64,000 nucleotides of DNA, from assembly GCA_029204225.1 (NCBI GenBank), contig CM055095.1:27038161-27102160 (forward strand). The letters run 5' to 3'. Positions 24,316-35,366 of the stretch are shown here, piece by piece (position 1 is the first letter of the stretch; each line of letters opens with the position of its first letter). Under the pieces are notes generated by a model, which saw only the letters and a program-made list of their open reading frames with translations, was not told where the DNA came from and made no database searches. Position numbers and translations under genes: made by a program. The DNA is from Diphasiastrum complanatum. Lineage: Eukaryota; Streptophyta; Lycopodiopsida; Lycopodiales; Lycopodiaceae.

Positions 24316-25118
24316 CTACCGAGGGCCCTTTTTTTTTTTTTTTCCCAAAGGAGAAGCTTCGCCGACCATATGGTCCTTGCCCTTTTTGATAGAAGGACCC
24401 ACAGAGGATTTGTCTTTGGCTTTGGGCTTTGGTTGTTCTTTGTGAGTTATTGTGTGCATGTCGTCAAAAATCCAAACGAAACGCACCGCATCCTCTAAGG
24501 ATTGTGGCTGATTACGACGTACCTCCAACTGATATTCTTTGGGCAAGCCCAAAATGAAATGTAGCTTAAGGAGTACCGGTCTATGCGGTTAAAAAACCGC
24601 GAAGTAGCCTCTTGGAAGTCTTGCAAGTAGACGTCCAAGGGCTTCGTCCCAATTTGCAACGTGGCAAGTCGACGATAATATTCAAAATCATCTAGGACAG
24701 GCATAAAGGCAGCCTTAAAGGCTACTTGGAAGTCATCCCATGTAGTTGGGACTGTAGCTCGGTCTTTAAGATCCTGCCACCAAGAATACACCTTACCGCG
24801 TAAAAACATGATGGCCGTTGAAATACGCGAGCTATTTGGTAGATCATGCATGGAGAAATGCGACGTCCATCAATCTAACTAGGCTAACACCACATCTTGG
24901 TGTCTGTCCTTCTTCCCTTTGGTAAAAAATTCCGGAGTAAACATCGAGTTTAGGAGAGCTTGTCAAGACTAGGACATGGCCCGAATCTCGGCCTCCGCCC
25001 GTTCATGCTAGCGCATGTCCACAATTTTTTTTTTTAACAAATTTATGGCATGCGTCATGTTCTCCATATTAGTCCCGACGGGACTTGGAGCTCTGGTCTC
25101 ATCCATAGGGGTGTCCAT
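24316..25118 (-). pseudogene. Gypsy-H gag
   Basis: The start codon at 25118 begins MDTPMDETRAPSP. A stop follows about 35 codons later, near 25013. The capsid block (FLRGKVYSWWQDLKDRA, WDDFQVAFKAAF, about 24700-24810) is typical of Retrotrans_gag. Further frames lead through the YQLEVRRNQPQSLEDAVRF region to a poly-Lys run encoded by a long T tract near 24329-24345. It is frame-broken and inactive. Confidence 0.8.
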
Positions 25119-25957
25119 GGATAAAGGAGAAACTGGAAAAAAACTAGAGGGAAAATGGAGACCTATGGTGTAAAAACCACAAAAAGAGAAAAGCTAGTGC
25201 ACAGGGCCTCAAGAAATAACCAACTTGAGAGCAAGCAACTTGAGAGCAAAAGAACTCTACAACAACTTGGGAGAATGAGGGAAAGGAAGTGAACGTATCT
25301 CCTTTACCCCCTCCCCAAAGCTCTACTAACTGTACCTGCAGGTCGCATTAGCCGTATTGCGGGAGTGATTAGCTCCCCAGCCCCTCTTCCCAGCTCGCGA
25401 GGAGCTTCACGCCATAAGGCGCCAGCCGGCGGCTCACCAATTTTTTTTTTTTTTTTTGTGATCAAAAGGAAACTTAGCAAAGGGGGGGCGGGGGGTGCAA
25501 AGACCATAGGTAACAAATTTACTTGAAGGTCTTTATCAAAGGTCTACCCACCGTACGTATAACACCATAATCTGACTGGTACAGTAAGTACAGGGAGACC
25601 AATCTACAGATTAAATGCATACAAGATATAGACCAAAGGTCTCAAATCTTACAAACTTAAAAGAAGTTTAAACTTAAAGGAGAACAAAGCTTAAAAGGAT
25701 GGCTTAACTCCCAAACTAAAAAAGTTCCTTTAAGGTTATCAATTTAAAGTTTAAACTAACTCCTTCTTTCCTATACAAACCAAGAAACACATAATTTATA
25801 TAGAAAAGACAAGATTATTGAGAACAACTTGTTTAAATGAAAAAACAAGCTTACATCCACAAACCAACCTTTCCAAAATAAATTGAACTAGCCACATTCC
25901 AATAAGGAATACAAAGCAAAGGCAAAAAGGGAACGTGTGCACCTTAAGGAAATCGAT

Positions 25958-25970
25958 GGCTCTGATACCA
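25958..25970 (-). other. Gypsy-H primer-binding site
   Basis: On the minus strand TGGTATCAGAGCC, two bases after the LTR end; initiator-tRNA-Met type. Confidence 0.8.
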
Positions 25971-25972
25971 AC

Positions 25973-26441
25973 TGTTACAATTCCCTAGGGTCATCGACTG
26001 GCTTGAAGGTTCTGCACACCCCATACTAGTGACGACACACTATAACTGCCCAACCGTAGGGTCACAACCGACCCACCCCCATGCCTTGGAACAATCGACA
26101 TAACCATGTCCGATCAAGCCTCCTACAATACCTGGCATCCCATACCACCAGCCATCGCACTCGGCTCTCCCTAGCACACATCTCTTGGCCTGAAGATACA
26201 TCCTGGCTAATGCATGTGCTCTCCATCCACCGACTCCTGGGTAGACTGAGTATATGGAAAGAGGGAAACCCCACCACTATATAGGCATAGCATAGTGGGT
26301 CCCATCAAGCACGGTCCTGCCGGCGACACGTGACCACCTAGGATGGTGACGCGTGGCACCTAGACATGTCGATAACTCCAGTCTTGCATCATGCCCCTTG
26401 CGAGGCCGTCACTGAAGGGCATACCGTTATGGTACATAACA
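25973..26441 (-). repeat. Gypsy-H 5' LTR
   Basis: On the minus strand it starts TGTTATGTACC and ends GGGAATTGTAACA, 469 bp, with TG...CA ends. The PBS lies just inside. The TGTTATG start is shared with the J fragment's LTR at 45139. No partner LTR is present. Confidence 0.75.
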
Positions 26442-26973
26442 TGATTCCTAGATTATAGGACCTACACCTAAGTTTAAGGTGAAAAATTGACCAACTAGTC
26501 ACCTACTAGGCATGACTCTAGAAATTAGGCTAGGATTGCAAAGTAGGGAAAGAGAGCCAAGTTAACTTGCTTATTACATGTTGGAAATCCACCTAACTTC
26601 AAAAAGGATGTCACATTTGCTATGTATTCCAAGCTCCCATAGTGAGAAGATAGATTATTTTTGGAGCTCATTGTCAATCTCGAGCTACTCCACTATGTAC
26701 ATTGAGTTTTTGTGATCCAAATGCAACCAAATCAATTTGTACTTGTTTCTCAGCTTGCAGGCCGTACTATAGCCTGTAGTACATATGTGCCAACTTGACG
26801 GATTTAGTGATTGATCGATGATATTGATTGTTCTTGCCTGTTGATCATCAAATTGCCAATCTAGATCAACTTTTTTGTGTCTAGTTTTTTGATAGGTTGT
26901 AAAGCAAGCATCCAATCACTCTTGTGGATCTTTTGTACATCAATTTATGGTCCTAAAGTACAGTATTTTCACA
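26442..26973 (+). repeat. Copia-G 3' LTR, right part
   Basis: Direct repeat of 19424-19946, with scattered substitutions and small indels near 26600 and 26755-26795. It ends TTTTCACA at 26973, matching the end of the left LTR. Its left part is missing at the Gypsy-H LTR border. Confidence 0.8.
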
Positions 26974-27061
26974 TGTCCTAGCTGAAAGGCCCATTATAAT
27001 TAAAGATCATTCAATGGATAGTTTGTGGGAATAGCAATTGCGAGGTCATCTAGGACTTGTG

Positions 27062-28256
27062 TGTTGGATTATTCTCCTTCTTACTAATCAACTAATCGAT
27101 TTTAATCCTCATCCATTGTTTATCCAGTTCTAGGGATTTTTTTGTGTCTTTACATAATCTGCAGATTTACAAGTGTTTTTACAAAGTCTGTAGAAATATA
27201 CGACAGCAGTGTCGCATTTTCTTTCTCTACAATCCAGACATTTGTCACCTGTCAGAAATCTCATGTAAAAATGCAATGTCGTCTTTTTCGTATTTTTTGC
27301 CTGTTAGGAATTGCGAGTTAAACCATAGAGTCGCATTTTTTGCATTTTTCAAAGTGCCTCAAATGTTAAGGAAATGACTCTGGCAAAGTGTGGGGCTACT
27401 CCAATATTAAGGAAATGAGATTTTATGACACTGTCGCCTTTTTGCAACACTGTTGCCTGTGGCAGTTTTAGTTCATTTCTGTAGAATGACAATTTTAGCT
27501 CATTCATGTAGATAGACTATTTACAGCCAATTTTCACCGCTTATCAACAATCAATTTTTGAAAAGGAACTGGATGAATGCCAGTGGACACCAGCCAACTG
27601 GCAATCGCATTTGACGACCTAATTTCTTAGTATAAATCAACTGTTCATACATCTCTTTTCAAATTCTGAAGTTCAGAAGCAATGAATCAACATTGTGAAT
27701 TGTGAAGGAGTTGAGTGTTATTACACGACGCTTCATGCGCTCTTATCAAGCAGATCATTAACAATCAGAAAGTATTGTTGTTAGCTCTCTATCAAGCTTT
27801 CAAGCTTGAACTCTCTTGAGCATTCTAGCTCAATTTTTTAGAGATTTATTTTAGAGTTGCTATTGCACTACTGCTTATCAGCAGAGATGCTTATTATCAG
27901 ACTTATTCTCAGTTACTCAGAGACAACTTAGAGTGCACGATTTCTATCTGCTATTGTTTTGCGCTCATTACCATCTGATTTTCGGTTTTTCCTGAATCAA
28001 TACTATCTTCTTATTGCGTTTAGTATATGTCAGAATGCATGCATCTCTATATTGCTTTTGTAACTGATAGAAATTGTCTGAGAATTCAATACTTTATGTT
28101 TGGCTACGTAATCACTTAGTATCTAGTGATTTCAAAGTTAGTTGCTAAAGATTGAAAGTGATTTCATCACTACTACTTTGTTCAATTTTTGATAGGCGTA
28201 GTCATGCATTGGAAGTAGGAAGTTTCTGCATTACATTATCTATCCTATTTTCGACA
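27062..28256 (+). repeat. Copia-A 5' LTR
   Basis: It starts TGTTGGATTATT and ends TTTCGACA directly before the primer-binding site, about 1195 bp. No 3' partner is present. The start resembles the Copia-1 LTR. Confidence 0.75.
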
Positions 28257-28268
28257 TGGTATCAGAGC
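28257..28268 (+). other. Copia-A primer-binding site
   Basis: TGGTATCAGAGC follows the LTR end without a gap; initiator-tRNA-Met type. Confidence 0.85.
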
Positions 28269-28462
28269 GCTGATTCTTCTTCAGGGACTAATACTATTTT
28301 GAGATCAGAACGAAAGCTCTAATACTTGATATCTTTCGCGATATCAAATTGATATCATATTCTTCAGTTCCTTTCATCGTTTGAATATCAGAGAATTGAT
28401 TTCTTGTTGTTGGCATTACTACATCTTAGCGTCATCGATACAATCAACATACTAAGTTCCAG

Positions 28463-29425
28463 GTGGATTCTCAAAGTAAAGTTGGTCTTATTGCAGACAA
28501 GCTGAATGAAACCAATTATCTTTTGTGAAAATTTAAGATGAAGACCTTGCTAATCGCCAATGAGTTATGGGATGTTGTTATAGGTACAGAAGTAAAACCT
28601 GAGGATGACACGGAAGACTCAAAATGGAAATCGAAGGATGGTAAAGCTTTCGCACTTATTATCCTCAATATATCAAATACACAGATTGGACACATAGCTG
28701 AAGCTAAAACTTTAAAAGCTCTATATGTCAACAAAGGCTCTAAGCAACAGAAGCATAAAAGCTCCAAGAAGGTTGCCACGAATCAGAAGGTGACTCAAAG
28801 TCAAGTACAATCATCAAATCCACAGTCAAAGAAGAAGATGTTTTGTAGGTATTGCAAGCACAATAACCATGAGATCAAGAATTGTCGAATTCTCCAAGCG
28901 AAGACTGCATCCAAGCAACCTAATCACCAAGAAAACACAGTTTCATCATCTCCCCAGGTCGAAGTGGACGAAGGCACAATCATGGTTAAAGGCCAAAGCG
29001 CATTTTTGGATGATTCATGGTTTCTTGATTCTGGAGCAACTCAACACATGACCAATCAACATGAGATTTTCAATTCCTACACACCTTACGACACAAAGAA
29101 ATGTGTTCATCTTGGTGACAATATTACTCACACTATTGAAGGTGAAGGTATTGTAGGATTGCGATTCTAGCATGATCAATTCAAACTACTATCAAAGGTC
29201 TTATATGTTCCCAAACTCTCTACAAACTTGTTATTAGTAAGTAGAATTACAGATTTAGGTCATAAGGTAGAATTCAAATTTGATCATTGCAATTATTGAT
29301 AGGAGTAATAAGATCCTTGCACTCGGAAAGAGGCAGAGTTACTTATATAAATTGGCACATTGTTATTCTGAGTCTAGTCAAGCCTTGAAAACCTCTGTTC
29401 TAGTCAATAAAGGATTACTATGGCA
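28463..29425 (+). pseudogene. Copia-A gag-protease pseudogene
   Basis: The gag frame (SKVGLIADKLNETNYLL) meets a TGA near 28526 where a Trp codon is expected and reopens at 28538. The middle of gag is missing: the text passes from an AEAKTLKALY block straight to the Lys-rich linker. The zinc knuckle CRYCKHNNHEIKNC is intact, and the protease motif is WFLDSGATQHMT. A stop follows at 29168, then frame-shifted sequence to GLLWHR, where the fusion to Copia-B occurs. Confidence 0.8.
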
Positions 29426-29481
29426 TAGGGCATTATGCCTCGGAATGCTTCAAGAGGAAGCAAGATCAAAGCCAAGCCAAC

Positions 29482-32400
29482 ATGAGCAAAGAGGAGGAGG
29501 AGGAGAGTTCACATGAGGACTCTCTCATGATGTCCATATTTTTTTCAACAAGCTTCAAAGGAGAAGATCCTTGGTGGATTGACTCGGGTGCTAGTTCACA
29601 CATGACTAGTAAAAGGGAGTTTTTCTCATCTCTCTTATCTTATGATGGACCTATAAAGTCTATCTATACAGCAAATGATGAAGCTTGTAAGATTGAAGGA
29701 GTTGGTAGCATTCCCCTTTGCTTAGGATCTTCCAAAAAGATCAACATAGAAGGTGTTTTGTACATTCCTACAATAACAAAGAATCTACTAAGTGTTGGCC
29801 AAATGGTAGACAATGGTTTCAATGTTGACTTTGCTTCAAATGAATGTTTCATCAAGAAGAAGGGTAAGATAGTGGCTAAGGGCACTAGACTTGGCAAACT
29901 TTATAAGTTGGATGCATTTGTGGATACTAATGTTGTCATGTTGGCCGAGAAGAGCAAGATATCTACCTTTACTTTATGGCACAAAACACTTGGACATGTC
30001 AACTCGGGTTCCATGGAGGCTATGATCAAGAAGGAGTATGCTTTAGGCCTACCAAGGTCTATTGGGAAGGAAGACAAGGTTTGTGAAGCTTGTGCCTTAT
30101 CCAAGGCACATAAGAAGGTGTTTCCTAACATCACAAAGTCATCTCATCCTCTTGAACTCATACACTCGGATGTGCACATTGCTAGCACCAAATCTAATGG
30201 AGGTTCATCCATGTTTTTAACCTTCATTGATGACTACTCAAGATATTGTTGGGTGTTCTTACTTTCCTTCAAGTCTCAAGTATTTGATACTTTTGTAAAG
30301 TTCAAGTTGTTTGTGGAAAAGCATCATAATCATAGCATCAAGATTCTTAGAAGTGACAATGGTGGAGAATTCATCTCCAATGAGTTCAAGGCCTTTTGTG
30401 AGGAGGAAGGGATCAAGAAAGAGACTTCTTGTCCTTACACTCCTCAAAAAAATGGAGTTGCTGAAAGAAGGAATAGAACATTATGTGAATGTTCTAAGGC
30501 TTTAAGATTAGATGCTTGTTTGCCCAAATCCTTTTGGGGTGAGTCTCTTGTATGTGCAAACTACTTGATGAATAGGGTGTCTTGCAAAGCAATTGAAGGC
30601 AAAACTCCTTATGAGATGTTGTATGGAAAGAAACCCAATCTTAATCACTTGAAAGTTTTTGGGTGTATATGTTATGTGCATGTGCCATTGGAAACAAGAA
30701 CCAAGGAGGATCCATCTTCCACAAGAGGGATCATGCTTGGATATGCAAGCTCAAGCAAGGGCTACAAAGTCTATCTCCCATCCTTGAACAAATTTGTTGT
30801 TTCAAGGGATGTCATCTTTGATGAACATCATATGCATATGCTTGAAGAAGGCTCAAGTGCTCCAACAATCAAGAAGAAGATGGCCGAGGATCAAGATCTT
30901 GGTTTTGAGGAGGAGCTCATGGAGGAGCAAGCACCAAACCCACCTATCACACCAAGGAGATCTTCAAGGGCAAAAGTGGAGCCATCAAGGCTCACATATC
31001 AAGGCAAAGGACAGCAAGTTGAGGGTATCTCATCCACTTCTTATGCTTTATCTAATGTTGAAGATGCATTGAACTCCAAAGAATGGTATAAAGCTATGTT
31101 GGATGAGTATGATGCCTTGATTGAGAATGAAACTTGGTTGCTTGTTCAGAGACCTCAAAGGAATGTAATAGGATGCAAGTGGGTCTTCAAGCTTAAGTTG
31201 AATGCAAATGGGAGTGTTAACAAACATAAAGCAAGAGTAGTTGCAAAAGGTTATGCTCAAGAGAGAGGGATAGACTATGAGGAAACTTTTGCACCCGTGG
31301 CCAAGATGGTCACAATAAGACTAATCATTGCACTTGCATCACATTTTGGATGGATTCTATGTCAAATGGATGTCTCTAATGCTTTATTGAATGGTTTTTT
31401 GGAAGAGGATATCTATATGGAGCAGCCACAAGGGTTCATCAAGCATGGAATGGAGAACAAAGTATGCCATCTCCAAAGAAGCATCTATGGCTTGAAGCAA
31501 GCCTCGAGATCTTGGAATTCAAGACTACATTGCTATCTTATTTCACTTTCTTTTGTTCAAAGTGAATATGATCCCACTCTTTACATTAAGTTTGATGATG
31601 TTGGTATTGTACTTTTACTCATTTATGTAGATGACATCATCATTAGTGGAAATAGTGTTGATGGTATTGAAAAAATCAAGATAGATCTATCCTTAGAGTT
31701 CAAGATGGTAGATCTAGGGTGTCTTCACTTAATCTTAGGCATAGAAGTACTTAGAGGGTCTGATTTTATCTTTATAAGTCAAGTAAACTATGCTCAAAGT
31801 CTTTTGAAGAAGTTTAAGATGGAAGTATGCAAAAGTGTTGACACACCAATGGAGCAAGATGTAAAAGTGCCAAATGAAGATGATGAAAGATCCTTCATGG
31901 ACATCACTTTGTTTAGGCAACTTATAGGTTCCTTAATGTGGATCACTATAACTAGACCAGATCTTAGCTTTAGTGTATGTAGGTTGAGCCAATCCATGCA
32001 AAAGCCATTGAATATCCATTGGAAAAAGGCTAAGAGGATTCTAAGATACATCTCGGGTACATTGGATTTTGGGATTCTATATAGAGGAGATGTGATTAAC
32101 CTTCATGCATTTAGTGATTCAGATTTTGCAGGGGACAAGAGGGATAGGAAATCAACAAGTGCCTATTCAACTTTCATAGGAGAAGGTGTGGTTTCATGGC
32201 TTTCAAAAAAGCAAGAAACTATATCTCTATCTTCAACCGAGGCCGAGTACAAAGCTTTGACAACCACTGCAAAGGAGGTACTTTGGATCAAGAGATTATT
32301 GGTGGAACTAAAGATCATGGATTCAGAGGAGGCACCAATCATCTACAATGACAATATATTAGCCCAACACCTTGCATCTAACCCAATCTTCCATGCAAGA

Positions 32401-32589
32401 TCTAAGCACATTGAGATATGCCATCACTTTGTGAGAGAAATGGTGCGAGCCAAGGAGATTGCTTTGGAGCATGTTCCAAGCAATGAATGTGTAGCTGATC
32501 TACTTACTAAACCACTTCAAAAGACACCTTTTATGAATTTCAGATCATCACTTGGAGTGATTAGTAAAGCAATGATTGAACCAAGCTAG
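29482..32589 (+). CDS. Copia-B pol polyprotein (protease, integrase, RT, RNase H), gag-less
   Basis: An uninterrupted 1035-codon frame. Domains in order: protease WWIDSGASSHMT (about residue 32), GAG-pre-integrase LWHKTLGHVNSGSME, integrase with HSDVH, RSDNGGEF and GVAERRN (the D, D, E catalytic set), RT with the QMDVSNALLNG block and YVDD (LLIYVDDIIISG), and RNase H with SDSDFAGDK, STEAEY and YNDN. The frame continues upstream of the ATG into the end of the zinc knuckle at 29428, so this ATG is internal to the original gag-pol and the Gag part is lost. The last RNase H block has YNDNILAQ where CDNQ/CDNI is usual. It could encode enzymes but not a complete element; a Gag would have to come from elsewhere. 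Confidence 0.85.
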   Translation: MSKEEEEESSHEDSLMMSIFFSTSFKGEDPWWIDSGASSHMTSKREFFSSLLSYDGPIKSIYTANDEACKIEGVGSIPLCLGSSKKINIEGVLYIPTITKNLLSVGQMVDNGFNVDFASNECFIKKKGKIVAKGTRLGKLYKLDAFVDTNVVMLAEKSKISTFTLWHKTLGHVNSGSMEAMIKKEYALGLPRSIGKEDKVCEACALSKAHKKVFPNITKSSHPLELIHSDVHIASTKSNGGSSMFLTFIDDYSRYCWVFLLSFKSQVFDTFVKFKLFVEKHHNHSIKILRSDNGGEFISNEFKAFCEEEGIKKETSCPYTPQKNGVAERRNRTLCECSKALRLDACLPKSFWGESLVCANYLMNRVSCKAIEGKTPYEMLYGKKPNLNHLKVFGCICYVHVPLETRTKEDPSSTRGIMLGYASSSKGYKVYLPSLNKFVVSRDVIFDEHHMHMLEEGSSAPTIKKKMAEDQDLGFEEELMEEQAPNPPITPRRSSRAKVEPSRLTYQGKGQQVEGISSTSYALSNVEDALNSKEWYKAMLDEYDALIENETWLLVQRPQRNVIGCKWVFKLKLNANGSVNKHKARVVAKGYAQERGIDYEETFAPVAKMVTIRLIIALASHFGWILCQMDVSNALLNGFLEEDIYMEQPQGFIKHGMENKVCHLQRSIYGLKQASRSWNSRLHCYLISLSFVQSEYDPTLYIKFDDVGIVLLLIYVDDIIISGNSVDGIEKIKIDLSLEFKMVDLGCLHLILGIEVLRGSDFIFISQVNYAQSLLKKFKMEVCKSVDTPMEQDVKVPNEDDERSFMDITLFRQLIGSLMWITITRPDLSFSVCRLSQSMQKPLNIHWKKAKRILRYISGTLDFGILYRGDVINLHAFSDSDFAGDKRDRKSTSAYSTFIGEGVVSWLSKKQETISLSSTEAEYKALTTTAKEVLWIKRLLVELKIMDSEEAPIIYNDNILAQHLASNPIFHARSKHIEICHHFVREMVRAKEIALEHVPSNECVADLLTKPLQKTPFMNFRSSLGVISKAMIEPS

Positions 32590-32591
32590 AT

Positions 32592-32603
32592 AGTGAGGAG
32601 GAG
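32592..32603 (+). other. Copia-B polypurine tract
   Basis: AGTGAGGAGGAG directly precedes the LTR start. The same AGGAGGAG core is used by Copia-C, -D and -I. Confidence 0.8.
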
Positions 32604-33285
32604 TGTTAAAAATTCACAATTCTAGCTTGACTAGTTTTGGTCATATGACTTGTAAATAGTTAGATGGTCATGATGTGGCTTGTCACACGTGCCAAATAGC
32701 ATAGGATTCCATTCATAAGGATGTTCTCAAGTAGACCTAAGTGTTAGAACCTTTGGAATGAGTCCAAATTATGCTTAGATACAAGGGAGAAAAAATAGGA
32801 GCTATTTTTGGTAATTTTTGCATTGTTGAGGGATCTCCAAGATTCCAACCCTAACTTGGTAGGGATGAAAGATCCACCAAAATTAGCATTAGGGATAGGT
32901 TTAGGGCTACTCATACCTGCCCAAAACCGTGATGGATCATGTATATATAGGTGATGATATCTCACCAAAATCAATCAAGCAATTTCATGTTTTTTCTCTC
33001 ATAATGGTGCAATTGCTTTCTATGTTCATAATTGTTTGAGTAATTGTGATTACTAATGATTATAGGATTGAATGTAGGTCTGGTGTACAGTACTCAGACT
33101 GTGGGAGGCCGTACTTTCACACGTGTGAAGCCTTCTTCAAGGATTTGGGCCATTTAGTGAGGTTCAAGCATAGATTTTTGATGGATTTTGATGGTTCAAC
33201 TTGTGCTAATCTTATGAAATCATAATCTATTGTTTCCCTCATCATTTCAAGTGTTTTAGGATCCTTATTTGCTGTAATTTTTACA
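32604..33285 (+). repeat. Copia-B 3' LTR
   Basis: It starts TGTTAAAAATTC after the polypurine tract and ends ATTTTTACA, about 682 bp. It contains the perfect palindrome TTCACACGTGTGAA at 33116-33129. The right edge is supported by the change to gypsy pol sequence, with no partner LTR to confirm it. Confidence 0.7.
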
Positions 33286-35366
33286 AGAAGCTGAAAATAA
33301 CATTGCAACGGTGTCGAGATACTTGTTTATCCCTTCATCCAGAGAAATGCTTTTTCGATATGAAAGAAAGAATATTACTCGGACACAAGATATCTAACAG
33401 AGGAATAGAATTCGACAAAGATAAAGTTGAGCTTATAAAGAATCTCCAGATACCAACCAATTTACGTGAACTAAGAGCTTTCTTAGGACATGTTGGCCAT
33501 TATCAGAGATTTATTCAAAATCATGTTTCTATTGTTGCGTCTCTTACACATCTACTGAAGAAACAAGTGGAATACTTGTGGACGAATGAATAGCAGAAAG
33601 CATTCGTAGAACTTAAGCAAAGGTTGATCAATGCTCCTATTCTGAGACCACCCAACTGGGCTATTTTATTTCATAGCTATGTTGATATTTTTGCATTTGC
33701 TATTGGCGTCTGTCTGAGTCAGAAGGACGATCAAAAGAAGGATCATCCCATTTACTGTGTGAGTCGACAGCTCAATGCCTCAGAGAAGAATAATTCGGCT
33801 ATAGAAAGGGAAGCACTTGGCATGATTTTCACTGTTAAGAAATTTCGGCATTATTTGCTGGGATATGCATTTATTTTTCACGTTGATCACTATGCTCTTA
33901 AGTATCTTGTAAATAAACCAGATCTATCAGGAGGAATTGCTCGATGGGTTCTACTTTTGCAGGAATTCACTTATCAAGTAGAACTTTGCCAAGGAAAGTA
34001 TCATACAAATGCTAATTATCTATCATGACTTAGCACTAGAAAAATTGAAGAACCAATTAATGGTGATTTTTCAAACGAACATCTATTTGAAATTTCTTCC
34101 ACCAATTTGTTATATTCTGATATCATTACTTATCTCAAGGATCAGATATATCCGGATGGTTATGATTTGGAGCAAAAGACATCTCAATATAAGATAGCAC
34201 CTTATACTATTATTAACAATGTTCCATACAAGCTTGGTGCTGATCATCAGCTAAGAAGATGTCTCGAAACAGCAGATATTAAAAATGTTCTTCAAGCCTT
34301 ACATTCAGAAGATGATGGAGGACACTTTGTCTTAAAGAACGTAGTTAATAAGATATTGACTGCCAAGTATTGGTGGCCAACAATGTTCAAGGATGTATCA
34401 AATTTTATTCGTTCGTGCGATCCATGCCAGAGATCTGGTAAGCCTACCAAAGCAATGAATTGGTCGTTGACACCAATTTTGCCTCTTGCACCATTTGAGA
34501 AGTGGAAAATTGACTTTGGCTGTCCAATTAAACCTGTGACCCGACATACTAAATGTCATTATATTCTAGTTGCAACGGATTATGCTACAAAGAACGTTGA
34601 AGTACGAAACGAAACGATGCAAAAACTGTCGCGACATTCTTATTCAAAAGTATAATTACAAGATATGGTTGTCCACTTGAACTAGTAAGTGACCGAGGTA
34701 CACATTTTCTAAATGACACTATACGGTTGTTGACAACATATTTTCTGATCAAACACATAAAAACTACACTATATAATCCAAAAGCAAACGGGTTGATAGA
34801 GAGAGCTAATAGAATTTTATGTAAGATCCTAAACAAAATTACTATTGCACATGCAACGGATTGGGATCAGAAACTACCATCAATCTCGCATTTGTTTTGA
34901 ATTGTAGTGACTACCTCACTGTCACATAATTTCACATTGTTGAAGTGTACAAGTCTGTCGACGAAATAGACACCATATTTTCTTACGTATGGTATGTATC
35001 CTATTTTGCCTATTGAATTTGAGGTGAAAACTTTTCGTATTCAAGCTCAACGAACAAATGAAGACTATATTAACGAAAGGTTGACCAATATTGAAGAACT
35101 AGATGAAGCTCGTGCGAATTCACATAAATTAACGGAGGAAATCCAGGGACAAAGGAAGAAGAAGTATGACAGTTGTATCAGAAAATGTGATCTTAAACCT
35201 GATGACTTTGCGCTAATATACGACAGTCGACATCACAAGTTCCCCGGAAAACTCCATATGCGATGGCTTGGACCTTATAAAGTCATAGAGGTGTTTGACA
35301 ATGGTTCTGTACAACTTCAATCGCTTGAAGACGAATTGTTACCTACACATATAAATGGGTCCAGAC
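33286..35366 (+). pseudogene. Gypsy-F pol remnant: RT thumb, RNase H, integrase
   Basis: 5'-truncated gypsy pol. RT thumb: LSLHPEKCFFDMKERILLGH (33310-33380) and LRAFLGHVGHYQRFIQ. RNase H: 33624-34028, with a stop separating it from the thumb block. Integrase zinc finger and core: CDPCQRSGKP, FEKWKIDFGCPI and YILVATDYATK (34400-34590), then a frameshift to a SDRGTHFLND block near 34690 and KANGLIERANR near 34785. C-terminal region: LKPDDFALIYDSRHHKFPGKLHMRWLGPYKV to HINGSRL (34994-35366). At 35366 it is interrupted by the Copia-C LTR, whose first bases supply the apparent stop. It may continue with the ORF region at 41064-43617. Confidence 0.85.

Larger units (their letters stand above)
20636..26441 (-). 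mobile_element. Gypsy-H: 3'-truncated Ty3/gypsy chromovirus
   Basis: A minus-strand element with 5' LTR (25973-26441), primer-binding site, gag, protease, RT, RNase H, integrase and a chromodomain cut off at the 20636 junction. No 3' LTR is present. It sits between the Copia-G gag stub and an internal part of the Copia-G 3' LTR. This suggests H inserted into that LTR and a later deletion removed the rest of Copia-G and the H 3' LTR. All coding blocks carry stops or frameshifts. Confidence 0.85.
27062..29430 (+). mobile_element. Copia-A: 5' part of a copia element, fused to Copia-B
   Basis: It contains a full-length 5' LTR, a primer-binding site, a gag with an internal deletion, a zinc knuckle, a protease and the start of GAG-pre-integrase. 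At about 29421-29432 the sequence switches to the zinc knuckle of another family (Copia-B). The remaining Copia-A integrase, RT, RNase H and 3' LTR are absent. Confidence 0.85.
29428..33285 (+). mobile_element. Copia-B: 3' part of a copia element with open pol and 3' LTR
   Basis: It begins inside the zinc knuckle (GHYASECFKRK) with no 5' LTR or gag capsid region and runs through a complete pol to a polypurine tract and a 3' LTR. It is probably 5'-truncated by recombination with Copia-A. No target-site duplication was found around the A+B composite (TTGTG before 27062, AGAAG after 33285). Confidence 0.85.

Noticed and set aside
24329-24345. Poly-T run, also near 25022 and 25441
   Set aside because: Simple homopolymers inside the Gypsy-H gag/leader; read on the minus strand one encodes Lys residues. 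Not retroposon tails, as no element ends there.
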